64,000 nucleotides of DNA from Mahella australiensis 50-1 BON (GCF_000213255.1 NC_015520.1:2190001-2254000), one strand, 5' to 3'. Shown: positions 1 through 8,139, counted from the first letter of the stretch. Notes: generated from the letters alone by a model not told the origin. Program-made: numbers and translations.

Positions 1-93
1 CTGTATGGCAGCAGCACCTACCTCACGTGCTTTCTTTATACCTTCACGCACACCCAGACGGAAAGAATCCACCATTACGCCTATCCTATTCAT
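1..93 (-). CDS. Sugar phosphate isomerase/epimerase-like protein, N-terminus only
   Basis: Only the first 31 codons lie in the window; the gene runs off the left edge. The peptide begins MNRIGVMVDSFRLGVREGIK and continues into KAREVGAAAIQ, which resembles the first strand and helix of xylose-isomerase-like TIM-barrel sugar epimerases. A strong ribosome site (AAGGAGGTAA) lies 7 bases before the ATG. The gene starts 15 bp after the stop of the Gfo/Idh/MocA gene on the same strand, so the two are probably co-transcribed; such pairs are common in inositol and rare-sugar catabolism. With so little sequence the substrate cannot be guessed. Confidence 0.6.
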   Translation of the reverse strand, partial: MNRIGVMVDSFRLGVREGIKKAREVGAAAIQ

Positions 94-108
94 AATGCTT
101 TTACCTCC

Positions 109-1167
109 TTATTTGATTATGACTTCATGTCCTGTGCTGGCTGATTCATATATTGCATCCAATATTTTCATAAGCTCCACACCATCCTCACCGGGATTCA
201 AACACGGTGTGCCGTTGGCTACACAATCTATAAAATGCGCCATCTCTTTGTCGAATATAGGTTGAAAATCATTTTGATTCACATCTATGAAAGGTTTTGT
301 ATCCGTAAGCACATCGTTGCGTTCAGAATAAATCTCAAAGTCTGGTTCCATAGTAACACCGGCCTTGCTGCCGTAGAGCTCCAAATAAAGCTTATCGCGT
401 TTTATATGCTGAGTCCAGCTATTCTCGACTATAAGCGTAGCCCCGTTGTCAAAACGCACAAAACCCGCTGCCAGATCCTCCACATCGTTATAATCGCTGT
501 AATCAGCCGATTTATACTGTTGTATGCCTATTATATTTGAACGCGGCCCCACTAAATCATAGGTTGAACCCATTGCCAGCACCGCTTTGGGTTTATCCAT
601 CAGATAACGCACCAAATCGATCATATGTACTCCGAGATCGATAAGCGGTCCCCCGCCCGAACGCTTTTTATCGGAGAACCAGCCACCCGGATTGCCTACG
701 CGGCGTAAGCAACCTGTCTTTGCATAATATATCTGTCCCATATCGCCGTTATCTATCATGCGCTTTAATATCTGCGTGTTGAGTCCAAAACGCCTCACAA
801 AACCGACCATGAGGAGTTTACCCGCGTCTTTTGCAGCATCCACCATCTGCTGAGCCTGTATGGCGTTCAACGCCAACGGTTTCTCGCATAATACATTCTT
901 ACCGGCTTTAAGAGCTGCTATGGTAGCCGGGGCATGTACGTTATTCCAAGTGCATACGCTGACCGCATCCAAGTCCTCCTGCTTTAACATCTCATTATAA
1001 TCGGCATACGTATGAGGAATATTATAATACTGTGCAAACTGTTTTGCTCTCTGTTCATTTATGTCGCAGTTGGCTACTACCTCAACATGGTCCAGCTTCT
1101 TATAGCCGGCCATATGCGTATGGCTTATGCTTCCATTGCCTATTATACCTACTTTAACCTTCTTCAT
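109..1167 (-). CDS. Gfo/Idh/MocA-family NAD(P)-dependent oxidoreductase
   Basis: The 352-residue protein has the standard two-domain layout. An N-terminal Rossmann fold carries GIIGNGSIS (residues 8-16), and the CEKPLALN segment near residue 95 holds the family's EKP motif, whose lysine is catalytic. The C-terminal alpha/beta domain contains GGGPLIDLGVHMIDL, with the conserved D and H of the active site. Family members oxidise or reduce sugars and inositols. The gene lies 70 bp after nagB and 15 bp before a sugar isomerase-like gene on the same strand, so it belongs to a small sugar catabolic operon. The start has a modest ribosome site (AGGGA, 9 bases upstream). The substrate is not known. 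A second, only moderately similar paralogue lies at 8207-9286. Confidence 0.9.
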   Translation of the reverse strand: MKKVKVGIIGNGSISHTHMAGYKKLDHVEVVANCDINEQRAKQFAQYYNIPHTYADYNEMLKQEDLDAVSVCTWNNVHAPATIAALKAGKNVLCEKPLALNAIQAQQMVDAAKDAGKLLMVGFVRRFGLNTQILKRMIDNGDMGQIYYAKTGCLRRVGNPGGWFSDKKRSGGGPLIDLGVHMIDLVRYLMDKPKAVLAMGSTYDLVGPRSNIIGIQQYKSADYSDYNDVEDLAAGFVRFDNGATLIVENSWTQHIKRDKLYLELYGSKAGVTMEPDFEIYSERNDVLTDTKPFIDVNQNDFQPIFDKEMAHFIDCVANGTPCLNPGEDGVELMKILDAIYESASTGHEVIIK

Positions 1168-1237
1168 CGTTTCTGTCCCTGCGTCCTCGCGCAGCAGACA
1201 ATCCTCCCCTCGTTTTAATTCGTTTATATTATATAAT

Positions 1238-1996
1238 TTAAGCTACAAAACTGCAATCAAAATAATCTTTCGGCATAGATGACGCCGCTTGCCTATCCAG
1301 AATCACCGTAAGCTGAGGATGCAATTGCAATACCGAAGCCGGCACTCGTTGCGTTACAGGGCCTGTCAACGCTTTAGCAATTATATCAGCTTTGGCTTCT
1401 CCTGAAGCCATCAATATTATAGAACGGCTTTGCATGATGTTCTTTATACCCATGGTAACGGCCTGTTTGGGCACATCCTCTACAGAACCAAAAAATCTAG
1501 CATTGGCCGCCCTGGTAGTTTCGGTAAGATCGACCACGTGCGTAGTCGTCCCAAACGGCGTGCCAGGCTCGTTGAAGCCTATATGCCCGTTTAATCCTAT
1601 ACCTAATATCTGCAGGTCTATCCCCCCATGCTCTTTTATGGCGCAATCATACCTTTTGCATTCCGCTTGTATATCATTTGCCATACCATCGGGTATATGA
1701 ACATTTTGGGGTAGTATATCTATATGCTCAAAAAGATGTTCATACATAAAGTGGTGAAAAGATGCCGGGTGAGATGCTTCGATACCCACATATTCATCGA
1801 GATTAAACGTCACAACCGATTTGAAGCTGATAATACCGCGTTCATACATTTGTACAAGATATCGATATGGTCCTATCATTGTACCACCTGTAGCCAATCC
1901 TAATGTAGTATCCGGGTATTTAATCAGCCGATCACTTATTACCCCCGCTGCATGATATGCCATCTCATCCTCTGTATCGGCCACATATATCCTCAT
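1238..1996 (-). CDS. nagB: Glucosamine-6-phosphate deaminase
   Basis: The 252-residue protein matches NagB in length and motifs. It converts glucosamine 6-phosphate to fructose 6-phosphate and ammonia in the cytoplasm, feeding amino sugars into glycolysis. Visible motifs are LGLATGGTMIGPY (phosphate binding, residues 32-44), FNLDEYVG with D67, and GIGLNGHIGFNEPG with the ring-opening histidine H138 and E143. The start has a clear ribosome site (AAAGGAGGG, 6 bases upstream). It is the first gene of a three-gene minus-strand run. No nagA is visible, so its partner lies elsewhere or beyond the left edge. The extended C-terminal regulatory lid of the E. coli enzyme is absent, as in Gram-positive forms. 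Confidence 0.95.
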   Translation of the reverse strand: MRIYVADTEDEMAYHAAGVISDRLIKYPDTTLGLATGGTMIGPYRYLVQMYERGIISFKSVVTFNLDEYVGIEASHPASFHHFMYEHLFEHIDILPQNVHIPDGMANDIQAECKRYDCAIKEHGGIDLQILGIGLNGHIGFNEPGTPFGTTTHVVDLTETTRAANARFFGSVEDVPKQAVTMGIKNIMQSRSIILMASGEAKADIIAKALTGPVTQRVPASVLQLHPQLTVILDRQAASSMPKDYFDCSFVA

Positions 1997-2076
1997 ATAA
2001 TCCCTCCTTTCTTTGTCATATGGTTGTATAGTGGTCTATACCATTATTATAAAACAGACCTTTTTAAAAAGCAAGC

Positions 2077-2100
2077 GGGCCGTAAAATAAATTTCGGCCC
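2077..2100 (-). terminator. Hairpin with T-run upstream of nagB
   Basis: GGGCCG at 2077-2082 pairs with CGGCCC at 2095-2100 across a 12-base loop. Read on the minus strand the stem is followed by GCTTGCTTTTT, so it looks like a weak intrinsic terminator. It would shield nagB, which starts 80 bp further on, from transcription coming out of the GH120 region. Confidence 0.4.
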
Positions 2101-2118
2101 TTCGTGATTCATATATAC

Positions 2119-2161
2119 ATAGAAAGGGGCCATATATGGCCCCCTTTCTATAAATCATCCC
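2119..2161. repeat. Palindrome copy 1, left border of the GH120/GH43 segment
   Basis: A near-perfect inverted repeat (2119-2151; left arm ATAGAAAGGGGCCATA, right arm with one extra C) is followed by TAAATCATCCC. The whole 43 bp is nearly identical, in the same orientation, to 5021-5062. Copy 2 is the natural terminator of the superoxide reductase gene, whereas copy 1 follows no recognisable gene. The pair brackets the GH120 gene and the GH43 remnant. Confidence 0.7.
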
Positions 2162-2350
2162 ATATAGGCAAATGCTTATATAACCGCCATCTTTTATCAT
2201 GTACATCATATGTAATGTGTCCGCAGTTAGGTAGGGCAAACTGCACAATCGTGGGCAGATGTAGCCACTATATAAAATGTACTATTATCTACATTGATAG
2301 ATAGTACCTTTATCCCTTGCAATCTGACATTATTTTCGATAAAATCATTT

Positions 2351-2420
2351 ATAGAATTCAATCCGATTCACCTTCTTTTTATTTTTTTGAATTCTATATT
2401 AACAAACGGTGAATCGGATT
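2351..2420. other. Two interleaved inverted repeats (possible pseudoknot or switch)
   Basis: Arm A (ATAGAATTCA, 2351-2360) is complementary to 2388-2397. Arm B (ATCCGATTCACC, 2361-2372) is complementary to 2408-2419. The order A-B-A'-B' is that of a pseudoknot. Stem B (13 bp counting the flanking A-T pair) runs into a T-run (TTTTTT within 2419-2424), so it would act as a terminator on the plus strand. The element lies about 210 bp before the GH120 start and upstream of the likely GH120 promoter. The remainder of 2000-2631 holds no recognisable gene. Confidence 0.5.
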
Positions 2421-2520
2421 TTTTCTACCCTTTTATCAGCTATCTGCCAAAGTATTTTGTGGAATTAGCTAGGCTTCACAAAATTCGGCGTTGAACCAAT
2501 ATTATGGTTTGGAGCGGGTA

Positions 2521-2549
2521 TTGTAAAAGGCCATCACATATAGTATAAT
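2521..2549 (+). promoter_or_regulatory. Likely sigma-A promoter of the GH120 gene
   Basis: TTGTAA (2521-2526) and a perfect TATAAT (2544-2549) are separated by 17 bp. The start codon at 2632 is about 75 bp beyond the expected transcription start, and a compact hairpin lies at the very beginning of the transcript. Confidence 0.6.
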
Positions 2550-2559
2550 CTCTAGTATG

Positions 2560-2578
2560 AGCGGCAGCCTCTGCCGCT
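2560..2578 (+). terminator. Leader hairpin before the GH120 gene
   Basis: AGCGGCAG (2560-2567) pairs with CTGCCGCT (2571-2578) around a 3-base loop and is followed by TTATTTAT. It begins only a few bases after the predicted transcription start. It may be an attenuator or simply a 5'-end stabilising stem-loop; no alternative pairing was found that would switch it. Confidence 0.45.
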
Positions 2579-2631
2579 TTATTTATAGCGATCATATCAT
2601 ACATATTTCAATAATAGGATAGGAGGTTCTT

Positions 2632-4623
2632 ATGAAATACTACGTAGATGCAAATGCTGCAAAAGACGGAAACGGCTCTATTGAGAGACCATTCAAACGG
2701 ATCGGCGAAGCCGCGAAGGCAGCGCTTCCCGGTGATGAAGTACTGGTAGCACCGGGGATTTACCGGGAATATGTAGATCCGATCCATTCCGGCACTGAAG
2801 ATGGCCGTATCACTTATACAAGTACCACACCTCTTGGCGCAGTGATCACCGGCGCGGAACAGATAAAAACCTGGCAGCACTACAAGGAAAACGTCTGGGT
2901 ATCCCGAGTCGCAAACAGTGTTTTCGGTAGTTACAATCCCTATACAACTTTGGTATATGGAGACTGGTATTTCGCGACGCCAAACAAACATACAGGCTGT
3001 GTCTATCTAAATAACAAATCGATGTATGAAGCCACAAGCTTGGAAGAGTGTATCAAAGGCGATGTTTATGAATGCAGTTGGGTACCGGAGGATTCTGTTT
3101 ACAAGTGGTATACCGAGCAGGATACAGATGCTGATGAAACGATCATTTATGCCAACTTCCAGGGATTGGACCCGAATAAGGAAAATATAGAGATCAACGT
3201 CCGCCGCAGATGTTTCATGCCTTCCAGAACAGGCATCGGTTATATTACGGTCAGAGGATTCAAAATCGATAAAGCCGCCACCACCTGGGCGCCGCCTGCA
3301 GCTTTCCAGGACGGCATGATCGGTCCTCACTGGAGCAAGGGCTGGATTATTGAAGATTGTGAAATTTCGAACAGCAAGTGTGCCGGCATTTCTCTGGGCA
3401 AATATCTTGATCCTGACAACGAGCATTATTTTACAAATAAGCAGGTAAAGAGTCCTACCCAGATGGAACGCGACGCGGTTTGCCGCGGCCAGTATCACGG
3501 ATGGCTGAAAGAAAAAATCGGCAGCCATATAGTACGCCGCTGCAACATCCACCACTGCGAACAGGGCGGCATTATCGGCCGTATGGGCGGTGTGTTCAGT
3601 ATCATTGAGGACAACCATATCCACCATATCAATAATATGATGGAGCTGGGCGGAGCGGAAATCGCTGGTATAAAAATGCACGCGGCCATTGACGTGATCA
3701 TACGCCGCAACCATATTCACCATTGCACTATGGGAATTTGGTGTGACTGGGAAGCCCAGGGTACACGTATTACCCAGAACCTGCTCCATGATAACCAGCG
3801 GCCGCCATATGCCAAAAATCTTCCTGGAAGTATGATGTCTCAGGATATATTTGTAGAAGTCAGCCATGGCCCAACATTGATCGACAACAATATCCTGCTT
3901 TCAGACGTCAGCCTTCGTATTGCAACACAGGGCGTGGCAATGGTCCACAACCTTATCTGCGGCGCATTTACCAGCGTCGGCAATGGAACAGGTACGCGCT
4001 ATACGCCGTATCACATACCACACCGTACTGAAGTGATGGGCTTTATGACCATTCTTCATGGTGATGACCGTTTCTGCAACAATATCTTTGTCCAGAAGTG
4101 GCCTTCTGAAGACTATGTGGTCTACCATGATCAGAACACAAGTGTCATTCGGGAAAACAGACAGGTAGGTACGCATGTTTTCGATGATTACCCGACCTAT
4201 GATGAATGGATCGCACAGTTCGATTTCACCAGGCGTCCGAATATGATGGCTTTAGAGCCTGCTCATTCAGGTTATCTACCAGTCTGGAGCGAAGGGAATG
4301 TATATCTGAACGGCGCCAAGCCATGGAAAAATGAAGTGAGCGGTCTGGTCGTTGAAAAAAATGATCAGGATCTCAAAGTAGAACTGGTGGAAAAAGATGG
4401 CCATTATTATCTGCACACAAATATATATGATTACATCAGGAATTTCAGTGATCGGATGATAAATACCGAAGTTCTCGGCAAAGCCTTTGAACCGGAGCAA
4501 TACTATGAAAACCCGGATGGAACGCCGATACGCTTTGATACCGACTACTTCGGAAATCATCGCGGTATCCATGTTATACCGGGTCCGTTCGCATCATTTT
4601 CCGGTAATATTGAACTATTATAA
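2632..4623 (+). CDS. GH120 beta-xylosidase, right-handed parallel beta-helix
   Basis: The 663-residue protein resembles Thermoanaerobacterium XylC, the founding GH120 enzyme, throughout (from memory). It probably releases xylose from the non-reducing ends of xylo-oligosaccharides in the cytoplasm, as there is no signal peptide. Recognisable blocks are VDANAAKDGNGSIERPFKRI at the start, IYANFQG, WAPPAAFQDGMIGP, GSHIVRRCNIHHC, and the active-site region. D372 in WCDWEAQG corresponds to the nucleophile and E409 in FVEVSHGP to the acid/base. The 37-residue gap between them is 14 longer than in XylC because of an inserted loop (QRPPYAKNLPG). The ribosome site is AGGAGG, 6 bases before ATG. Codon choice looks richer in G+C than in neighbours, and with a broken GH43 gene beside it this suggests a transferred xylan module. 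Confidence 0.9.
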   Translation: MKYYVDANAAKDGNGSIERPFKRIGEAAKAALPGDEVLVAPGIYREYVDPIHSGTEDGRITYTSTTPLGAVITGAEQIKTWQHYKENVWVSRVANSVFGSYNPYTTLVYGDWYFATPNKHTGCVYLNNKSMYEATSLEECIKGDVYECSWVPEDSVYKWYTEQDTDADETIIYANFQGLDPNKENIEINVRRRCFMPSRTGIGYITVRGFKIDKAATTWAPPAAFQDGMIGPHWSKGWIIEDCEISNSKCAGISLGKYLDPDNEHYFTNKQVKSPTQMERDAVCRGQYHGWLKEKIGSHIVRRCNIHHCEQGGIIGRMGGVFSIIEDNHIHHINNMMELGGAEIAGIKMHAAIDVIIRRNHIHHCTMGIWCDWEAQGTRITQNLLHDNQRPPYAKNLPGSMMSQDIFVEVSHGPTLIDNNILLSDVSLRIATQGVAMVHNLICGAFTSVGNGTGTRYTPYHIPHRTEVMGFMTILHGDDRFCNNIFVQKWPSEDYVVYHDQNTSVIRENRQVGTHVFDDYPTYDEWIAQFDFTRRPNMMALEPAHSGYLPVWSEGNVYLNGAKPWKNEVSGLVVEKNDQDLKVELVEKDGHYYLHTNIYDYIRNFSDRMINTEVLGKAFEPEQYYENPDGTPIRFDTDYFGNHRGIHVIPGPFASFSGNIELL

Positions 4624-4665
4624 TCACAAATGTAACGAGGCGATAGGCGCGTACCTTCTTGTGAT
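4622..4665 (+). terminator. Weak inverted repeat after the GH120 gene
   Basis: AATCACAA directly at the stop codon pairs with TTGTGATT near 4660, across a loop of roughly 30 bases. There is no strong T-run. It could end the GH120 transcript but is weak. Confidence 0.25.
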
Positions 4666-4690
4666 TCATTATTGGCAGTAAAGGTCATCG

Positions 4691-5020
4691 TCATAGTGCC
4701 TTCAGTGCAGACTCCTGCTGTACAACCGGCTCCGATGGTGACTGCCCCATGCTTCCCACAACACGGAACAGATATTCATTAGGAAGAGGGCCTTCCATTG
4801 TTTCCCGTATTACGCTTCTGTCGCCCGTGACATTGGTTGTTATCATATAGAATCTGCCATTATGATAACGGAGAGTCGGTGCATAGATACCGCCCGATGG
4901 CTTGCAGCAACGCAGCAGCACCTGACTTTCGCGCGTCAGGCAAGCACCGATCTGTTTCCAATTGATCAGATCGCGGCTATGAAAAATCGGAACGCCCGGA
5001 AAATACTCATTCGTATATAG
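4691..5020 (-). pseudogene. GH43 beta-xylosidase/arabinofuranosidase remnant
   Basis: An open frame here encodes EYFPGVPIFHSRDLINWKQI, then PSGGIYAPTLRYHNGRFYMI and TTNV. These are characteristic early blades of GH43 beta-xylosidases (normally 500-550 residues). Everything upstream is missing, including the first catalytic Asp, and the frame instead starts in the neighbouring terminator palindrome. After TTNV the sequence no longer resembles GH43 and stops after about 45 residues. It is therefore an internal fragment of roughly 60 codons, truncated at both ends. It lies antisense to and downstream of the GH120 gene. The rest of 4624-5065 holds nothing else recognisable. Confidence 0.75.
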
Positions 5021-5062
5021 ATAGAAAAGGGCCATATATGGCCCTTTTCTATAAATCATCCC
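5021..5062 (-). terminator. Palindromic terminator of the rbr-superoxide reductase operon (palindrome copy 2)
   Basis: A perfect 32-bp palindrome (5021-5052, half-site ATAGAAAAGGGCCATA) begins 14 bp after the superoxide reductase stop codon. The descending arm ends CCCTTTTCTATCTATAT, so it should work as an intrinsic terminator on the minus strand. The same element with small changes occurs at 2119-2161. Confidence 0.75.
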
Positions 5063-5065
5063 TTA

Positions 5066-5449
5066 TTAAGACTTCCACAATCCGTGGACATTGCAGTATT
5101 CGCGCGCTTGCAGATCATCGCCCTGCACGGCAAAGAAAGCTTCCGGCTTATCGCCTGGTTTCAGGAACTTTCTATAAGAAGCCCCGTCAACTATCAGCTC
5201 GATCCATTCGATATAGTGCTCAGGCAACATAGGATGCGGTACACTCCCTACTTTGACCAATACGCCGTCACCCGTTTTCTCTATTACCGGCACGTGTTTC
5301 TCGGTCGCCGCATCAGCTGTCTTTTCTTCCAGCAATTCCATGGGCTTGCCGCAGCATACTAACGTGCCGCCGCCAACATGCAATACCTCTACGATATTAC
5401 CGCATACTGAGCATTTATAAACCTCTTTAGTATTCTTGACGCTCATCAT
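5066..5449 (-). CDS. dfx: Desulfoferrodoxin-type superoxide reductase
   Basis: The 127-residue protein has both iron sites of a 2Fe superoxide reductase. The N-terminal desulforedoxin site has C13, C16, C32 and C33; the catalytic C-terminal site has H52, H72, H78, C119 and H122 (numbered from the first Met). It reduces superoxide to peroxide without releasing oxygen, a hallmark of anaerobes. It lies 15 bp after rbr, which would dispose of the peroxide formed. The ribosome site GGAGG precedes two consecutive ATG codons, so the true start could be one codon later. A perfect palindromic terminator follows. Confidence 0.95.
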   Translation of the reverse strand: MMSVKNTKEVYKCSVCGNIVEVLHVGGGTLVCCGKPMELLEEKTADAATEKHVPVIEKTGDGVLVKVGSVPHPMLPEHYIEWIELIVDGASYRKFLKPGDKPEAFFAVQGDDLQAREYCNVHGLWKS

Positions 5450-5463
5450 TCATACCTCCATTA

Positions 5464-5997
5464 TTAAAAATTATCGCACAAAAGTTCAAAGAAAGACTGT
5501 GGATGTTTGCAGGCCGGGCATACCTTCGGCGCTTCAGCGCCTTCGTATATATATCCGCAGTTACGGCATTTCCATTTGGTAGGACCAGCCTTGACAAAGA
5601 CCTCACCATTCTCCACATTTTTAAGTAAAGCGTTGTAACGCTCGTTGTGATGTTTCTCGACTTTGGCTACTTCATGAAAGAAGTCCGCTATGTCGTCAAA
5701 ACCCTCTTCGCGGGCTACTTTTTCAAAGCTTGGATACATATCGGTCCATTCATAGTTTTCGCCTGCAGCAGCCGCCTTTAAGTTATCGGCCGTATTGCCT
5801 ATGCCGTTCAAGAAACGAAATATGCGTTTGGCATGCTCCTTTTCGTTACCGGCCGTTTCTTCAAATATGCCGGCTATCTGCTCATAACCCTCCTTTGCCG
5901 CCTGGCTGGCAAAATACGTATACTTATTGCGCGCCTGCGATTCTCCTGCAAAAGCCGCCCAAAGATTTGCTTCTGTTTTGCTACCTTTTAACTCCAT
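5464..5997 (-). CDS. rbr: Rubrerythrin (peroxidase)
   Basis: The 177-residue protein has a four-helix ferritin-like di-iron domain (about residues 1-135; E19, the E52-H55 pair, and the VEKHHNERY helix) followed by a rubredoxin domain with C144, C147, C160 and C163. It reduces hydrogen peroxide with electrons from rubredoxin or NADH systems in the cytoplasm. It is the first gene of a two-gene oxidative-stress operon with superoxide reductase. The start has GGAGG 7 bases upstream. A strong promoter with an overlapping palindrome lies 25-75 bp before it, pointing to regulated expression. Confidence 0.95.
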   Translation of the reverse strand: MELKGSKTEANLWAAFAGESQARNKYTYFASQAAKEGYEQIAGIFEETAGNEKEHAKRIFRFLNGIGNTADNLKAAAAGENYEWTDMYPSFEKVAREEGFDDIADFFHEVAKVEKHHNERYNALLKNVENGEVFVKAGPTKWKCRNCGYIYEGAEAPKVCPACKHPQSFFELLCDNF

Positions 5998-6023
5998 CGT
6001 TTCATACCTCCATTATTAAATTA

Positions 6024-6071
6024 AATTTGTTTGTTCAAACAAATTATAACACACAGGCGAATGATTATCAA
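6024..6071 (-). promoter_or_regulatory. rbr promoter with overlapping palindromic operator
   Basis: On the minus strand TTGATA (6071-6066), a 17-bp spacer and TATAAT (6048-6043) form a near-consensus sigma-A promoter. A palindrome with 10-bp arms (AATTTGTTTG at 6024-6033 and CAAACAAATT at 6036-6045, 2-bp centre) starts inside the -10 box and covers the transcription start. This is the usual position of a repressor site. The half-site does not match the PerR box, and it differs from the Rex consensus TTGTTAA-N4-TTAACAA as I recall it. Confidence 0.7.
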
Positions 6072-6081
6072 GAGATATTTA

Positions 6082-8058
6082 TTATTTTATTTCTAACACA
6101 GCTACATCGCCCGCAGTTATATCGATCGAAGAGCTCAATTGACGACCTGAAATAAGTTCGGTCCCATAAGGTATAGTTATGCTTACATCGTGATCGTTAT
6201 GATTGAGTATGAAAGCATATACCGCTTCCCCTTTATAACGCGTACATATCTCTACGCCTTTTGGTGGGACAATCAATGGTTTTATGTGAGCATTTTGCAA
6301 TATACCCACTAAGAGACTGTCGTAGAATTCTTCATCGTCAAAGCATGTACCTATATAATATACAGTACCATTACCATGATGGTTTATAGTGGCCGCCGCA
6401 TACTCATCTATGCTTGTTTCTTCATAGTACGCCAGCGCCGTAGCTTTTTCAGGTATAATCCAATCAGCAAAGACGCTGCAGCTATACCGCTTATCGCCGC
6501 AAGCCACTCGATAACTGGCATGGTTATTTAATGCTTCATATTCCTCTATACGTATACCAGCCATGTCTTTTAAAAATCCTGGCAGCACCATATCATATGG
6601 TATATTCTCCACATCTTTAACGCCGCTTCTGAATGTTAATACGACAGTGCCACCATTTCTGGCAAAACCATCGAGCTTGCCGGCAATTTGCTCGGTCATT
6701 ATGTAAGCTGTGGGTACTATCAAAAGTTTATAGCCTGACACATCGTCGACGTCTAAATTAACAAAATCAATATTTATACCTTGTTTGATAAAGGCTTTAT
6801 AGTACTTCATCATATGATCTATGTAGTTAAAAGCATTGCTATTAGGCTGTATGTGAAATGCCCATCTATCTTGGTATGACAGAGCTATGGCCACATCAGC
6901 CTTTATTTGGGACCCCTCTATTTTAGAGGCGAGTTTTTGAAACTCATAGGCCACCTGAGCCGCTTCTCGATAGCGGCGGTTCGGCTGACCATCATGCTGC
7001 AACAGACCATGCCAGTATTGTTCCTGACCGTAACGGCTGGTACGCCAGCGGAACCACATAAGCCCATCAGCCCCATGCGCTACAGCTTGGTAATTCATAC
7101 GCCTCATTTCTTTGGGCCTTAAGTTACGGTCATATATAGACGCACCTGTCGGACCGGCGCTGGTTTCCATAATCCAGAAATTCTTATGTTTGAGGCTGCG
7201 CATTAAATCATGCGAGGCTGATCCTCGTCTATACGATGCCATCCTGTCATCCCATGTCGAACCATAGTTATAATAGTAATCCCATGACACAAAATCCAAA
7301 TCATGAGCTAGCTTATAATAATCGAGGTTATCGTAAAAGCCCATAAAGTTATGAGTAATGAATTGATGTGGGCAAACTTCCCTTAATATGTCGATCTGCT
7401 CTTTCTGAAATGAAACTACCTGATCGGAATAAAAGCGCATATAATCGAGTTCCAAACTGGGATTGCTAGGTATACGCCGCGGCAGCGGCACTTCGTCAAA
7501 GCTGCGATAACTATGGCTCCAGAATATAGTCCCCCAGCTTTCATTTAACCTATCTATACTGCCGAAACGCTTTTTTAACCAATCATGCCATGCTGCTTTA
7601 CACGTATCGCAATAGCAATTAGGCTCGCCGAATTCGTTATCGGTCTGCCACCCTATAACAGCCGGATTATTCCTGTAATGTTCAGCCATAGCACGCGTTA
7701 TGCGCTGGCTAAGCAGCCTGTAGGATAAGCTGCTTGGACAGTTATCTTTGCGCGCTCCATATGGTATTTTATGGCCGTTTCTATCGGTAGCCACCGTATC
7801 TGGATACTTCAATGCCACCCATGCCGGCATGGAACCTGTCGGAGTACCCAATATAACGCTTATGCCATGATTATGTAAAATATCTATAGCCTTGTCCAAC
7901 CATGAAAAGTCATATATGCCTTCTATAGGTTCCATTTTTACCCAAGCAAATTCGGCCATGCGCACAGCATTTATGCCTGCCTCCTGCATCATCTCAGCAT
8001 CGATCTGCCAACGCTCTTCCGGCCAATGCTCCGGATAATAGTCAACACCTACATACAT
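6082..8058 (-). CDS. GH42 beta-galactosidase
   Basis: The 658-residue protein starts MYVGVDYYPEHWPEERW, the hallmark N-terminus of GH42. E142 (TDNEFG) is the acid/base and E298 (WIMETSAGP) the nucleophile. C107, C148, C150 and C153 form the zinc cluster seen in many GH42 enzymes. The TIM barrel is followed by the trimerisation and C-terminal beta domains. No signal peptide is present, so it acts in the cytoplasm on imported galactosides or arabinogalacto-oligosaccharides. The chosen ATG has GGAGGGG 8 bases upstream; the reading frame extends 13 codons further but without such a site. The gene is monocistronic, divergent from the next oxidoreductase gene, and ends just before the rbr promoter without an obvious terminator. 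Confidence 0.93.
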   Translation of the reverse strand: MYVGVDYYPEHWPEERWQIDAEMMQEAGINAVRMAEFAWVKMEPIEGIYDFSWLDKAIDILHNHGISVILGTPTGSMPAWVALKYPDTVATDRNGHKIPYGARKDNCPSSLSYRLLSQRITRAMAEHYRNNPAVIGWQTDNEFGEPNCYCDTCKAAWHDWLKKRFGSIDRLNESWGTIFWSHSYRSFDEVPLPRRIPSNPSLELDYMRFYSDQVVSFQKEQIDILREVCPHQFITHNFMGFYDNLDYYKLAHDLDFVSWDYYYNYGSTWDDRMASYRRGSASHDLMRSLKHKNFWIMETSAGPTGASIYDRNLRPKEMRRMNYQAVAHGADGLMWFRWRTSRYGQEQYWHGLLQHDGQPNRRYREAAQVAYEFQKLASKIEGSQIKADVAIALSYQDRWAFHIQPNSNAFNYIDHMMKYYKAFIKQGINIDFVNLDVDDVSGYKLLIVPTAYIMTEQIAGKLDGFARNGGTVVLTFRSGVKDVENIPYDMVLPGFLKDMAGIRIEEYEALNNHASYRVACGDKRYSCSVFADWIIPEKATALAYYEETSIDEYAAATINHHGNGTVYYIGTCFDDEEFYDSLLVGILQNAHIKPLIVPPKGVEICTRYKGEAVYAFILNHNDHDVSITIPYGTELISGRQLSSSIDITAGDVAVLEIK

Positions 8059-8095
8059 AAGAGCACCCCTCCATAAAGTTATATATTCTAATGAC

Positions 8096-8124
8096 ATGAT
8101 ACTACAAACCCTGTACTATAGCAA
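8096..8124 (-). promoter_or_regulatory. Possible promoter of the GH42 gene
   Basis: TTGCTA (8124-8119) and TATCAT (8101-8096) are spaced by 17 bp on the minus strand, about 40 bp before the start codon. The match is moderate. Confidence 0.4.
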
Positions 8125-8139
8125 GAAAGAAAACTGAGC

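Noticed and set aside
2036-2248. 70-codon frame MIYRKGAIYG... on the minus strand
   Set aside because: It begins in palindrome copy 1 and encodes nothing recognisable; the start resembles the GH43 remnant only because both begin in the same repeat.
3007-3867. 286-codon open frame on the minus strand
   Set aside because: It lies wholly antisense inside the GH120 gene, has no ribosome site, and its peptide is His-rich and unlike any known family.
2119-5062. The bracketing palindromes as ends of an insertion sequence
   Set aside because: No transposase, no terminal inverted repeat pair across the segment, and no short target duplication; the two elements are direct copies of a terminator.
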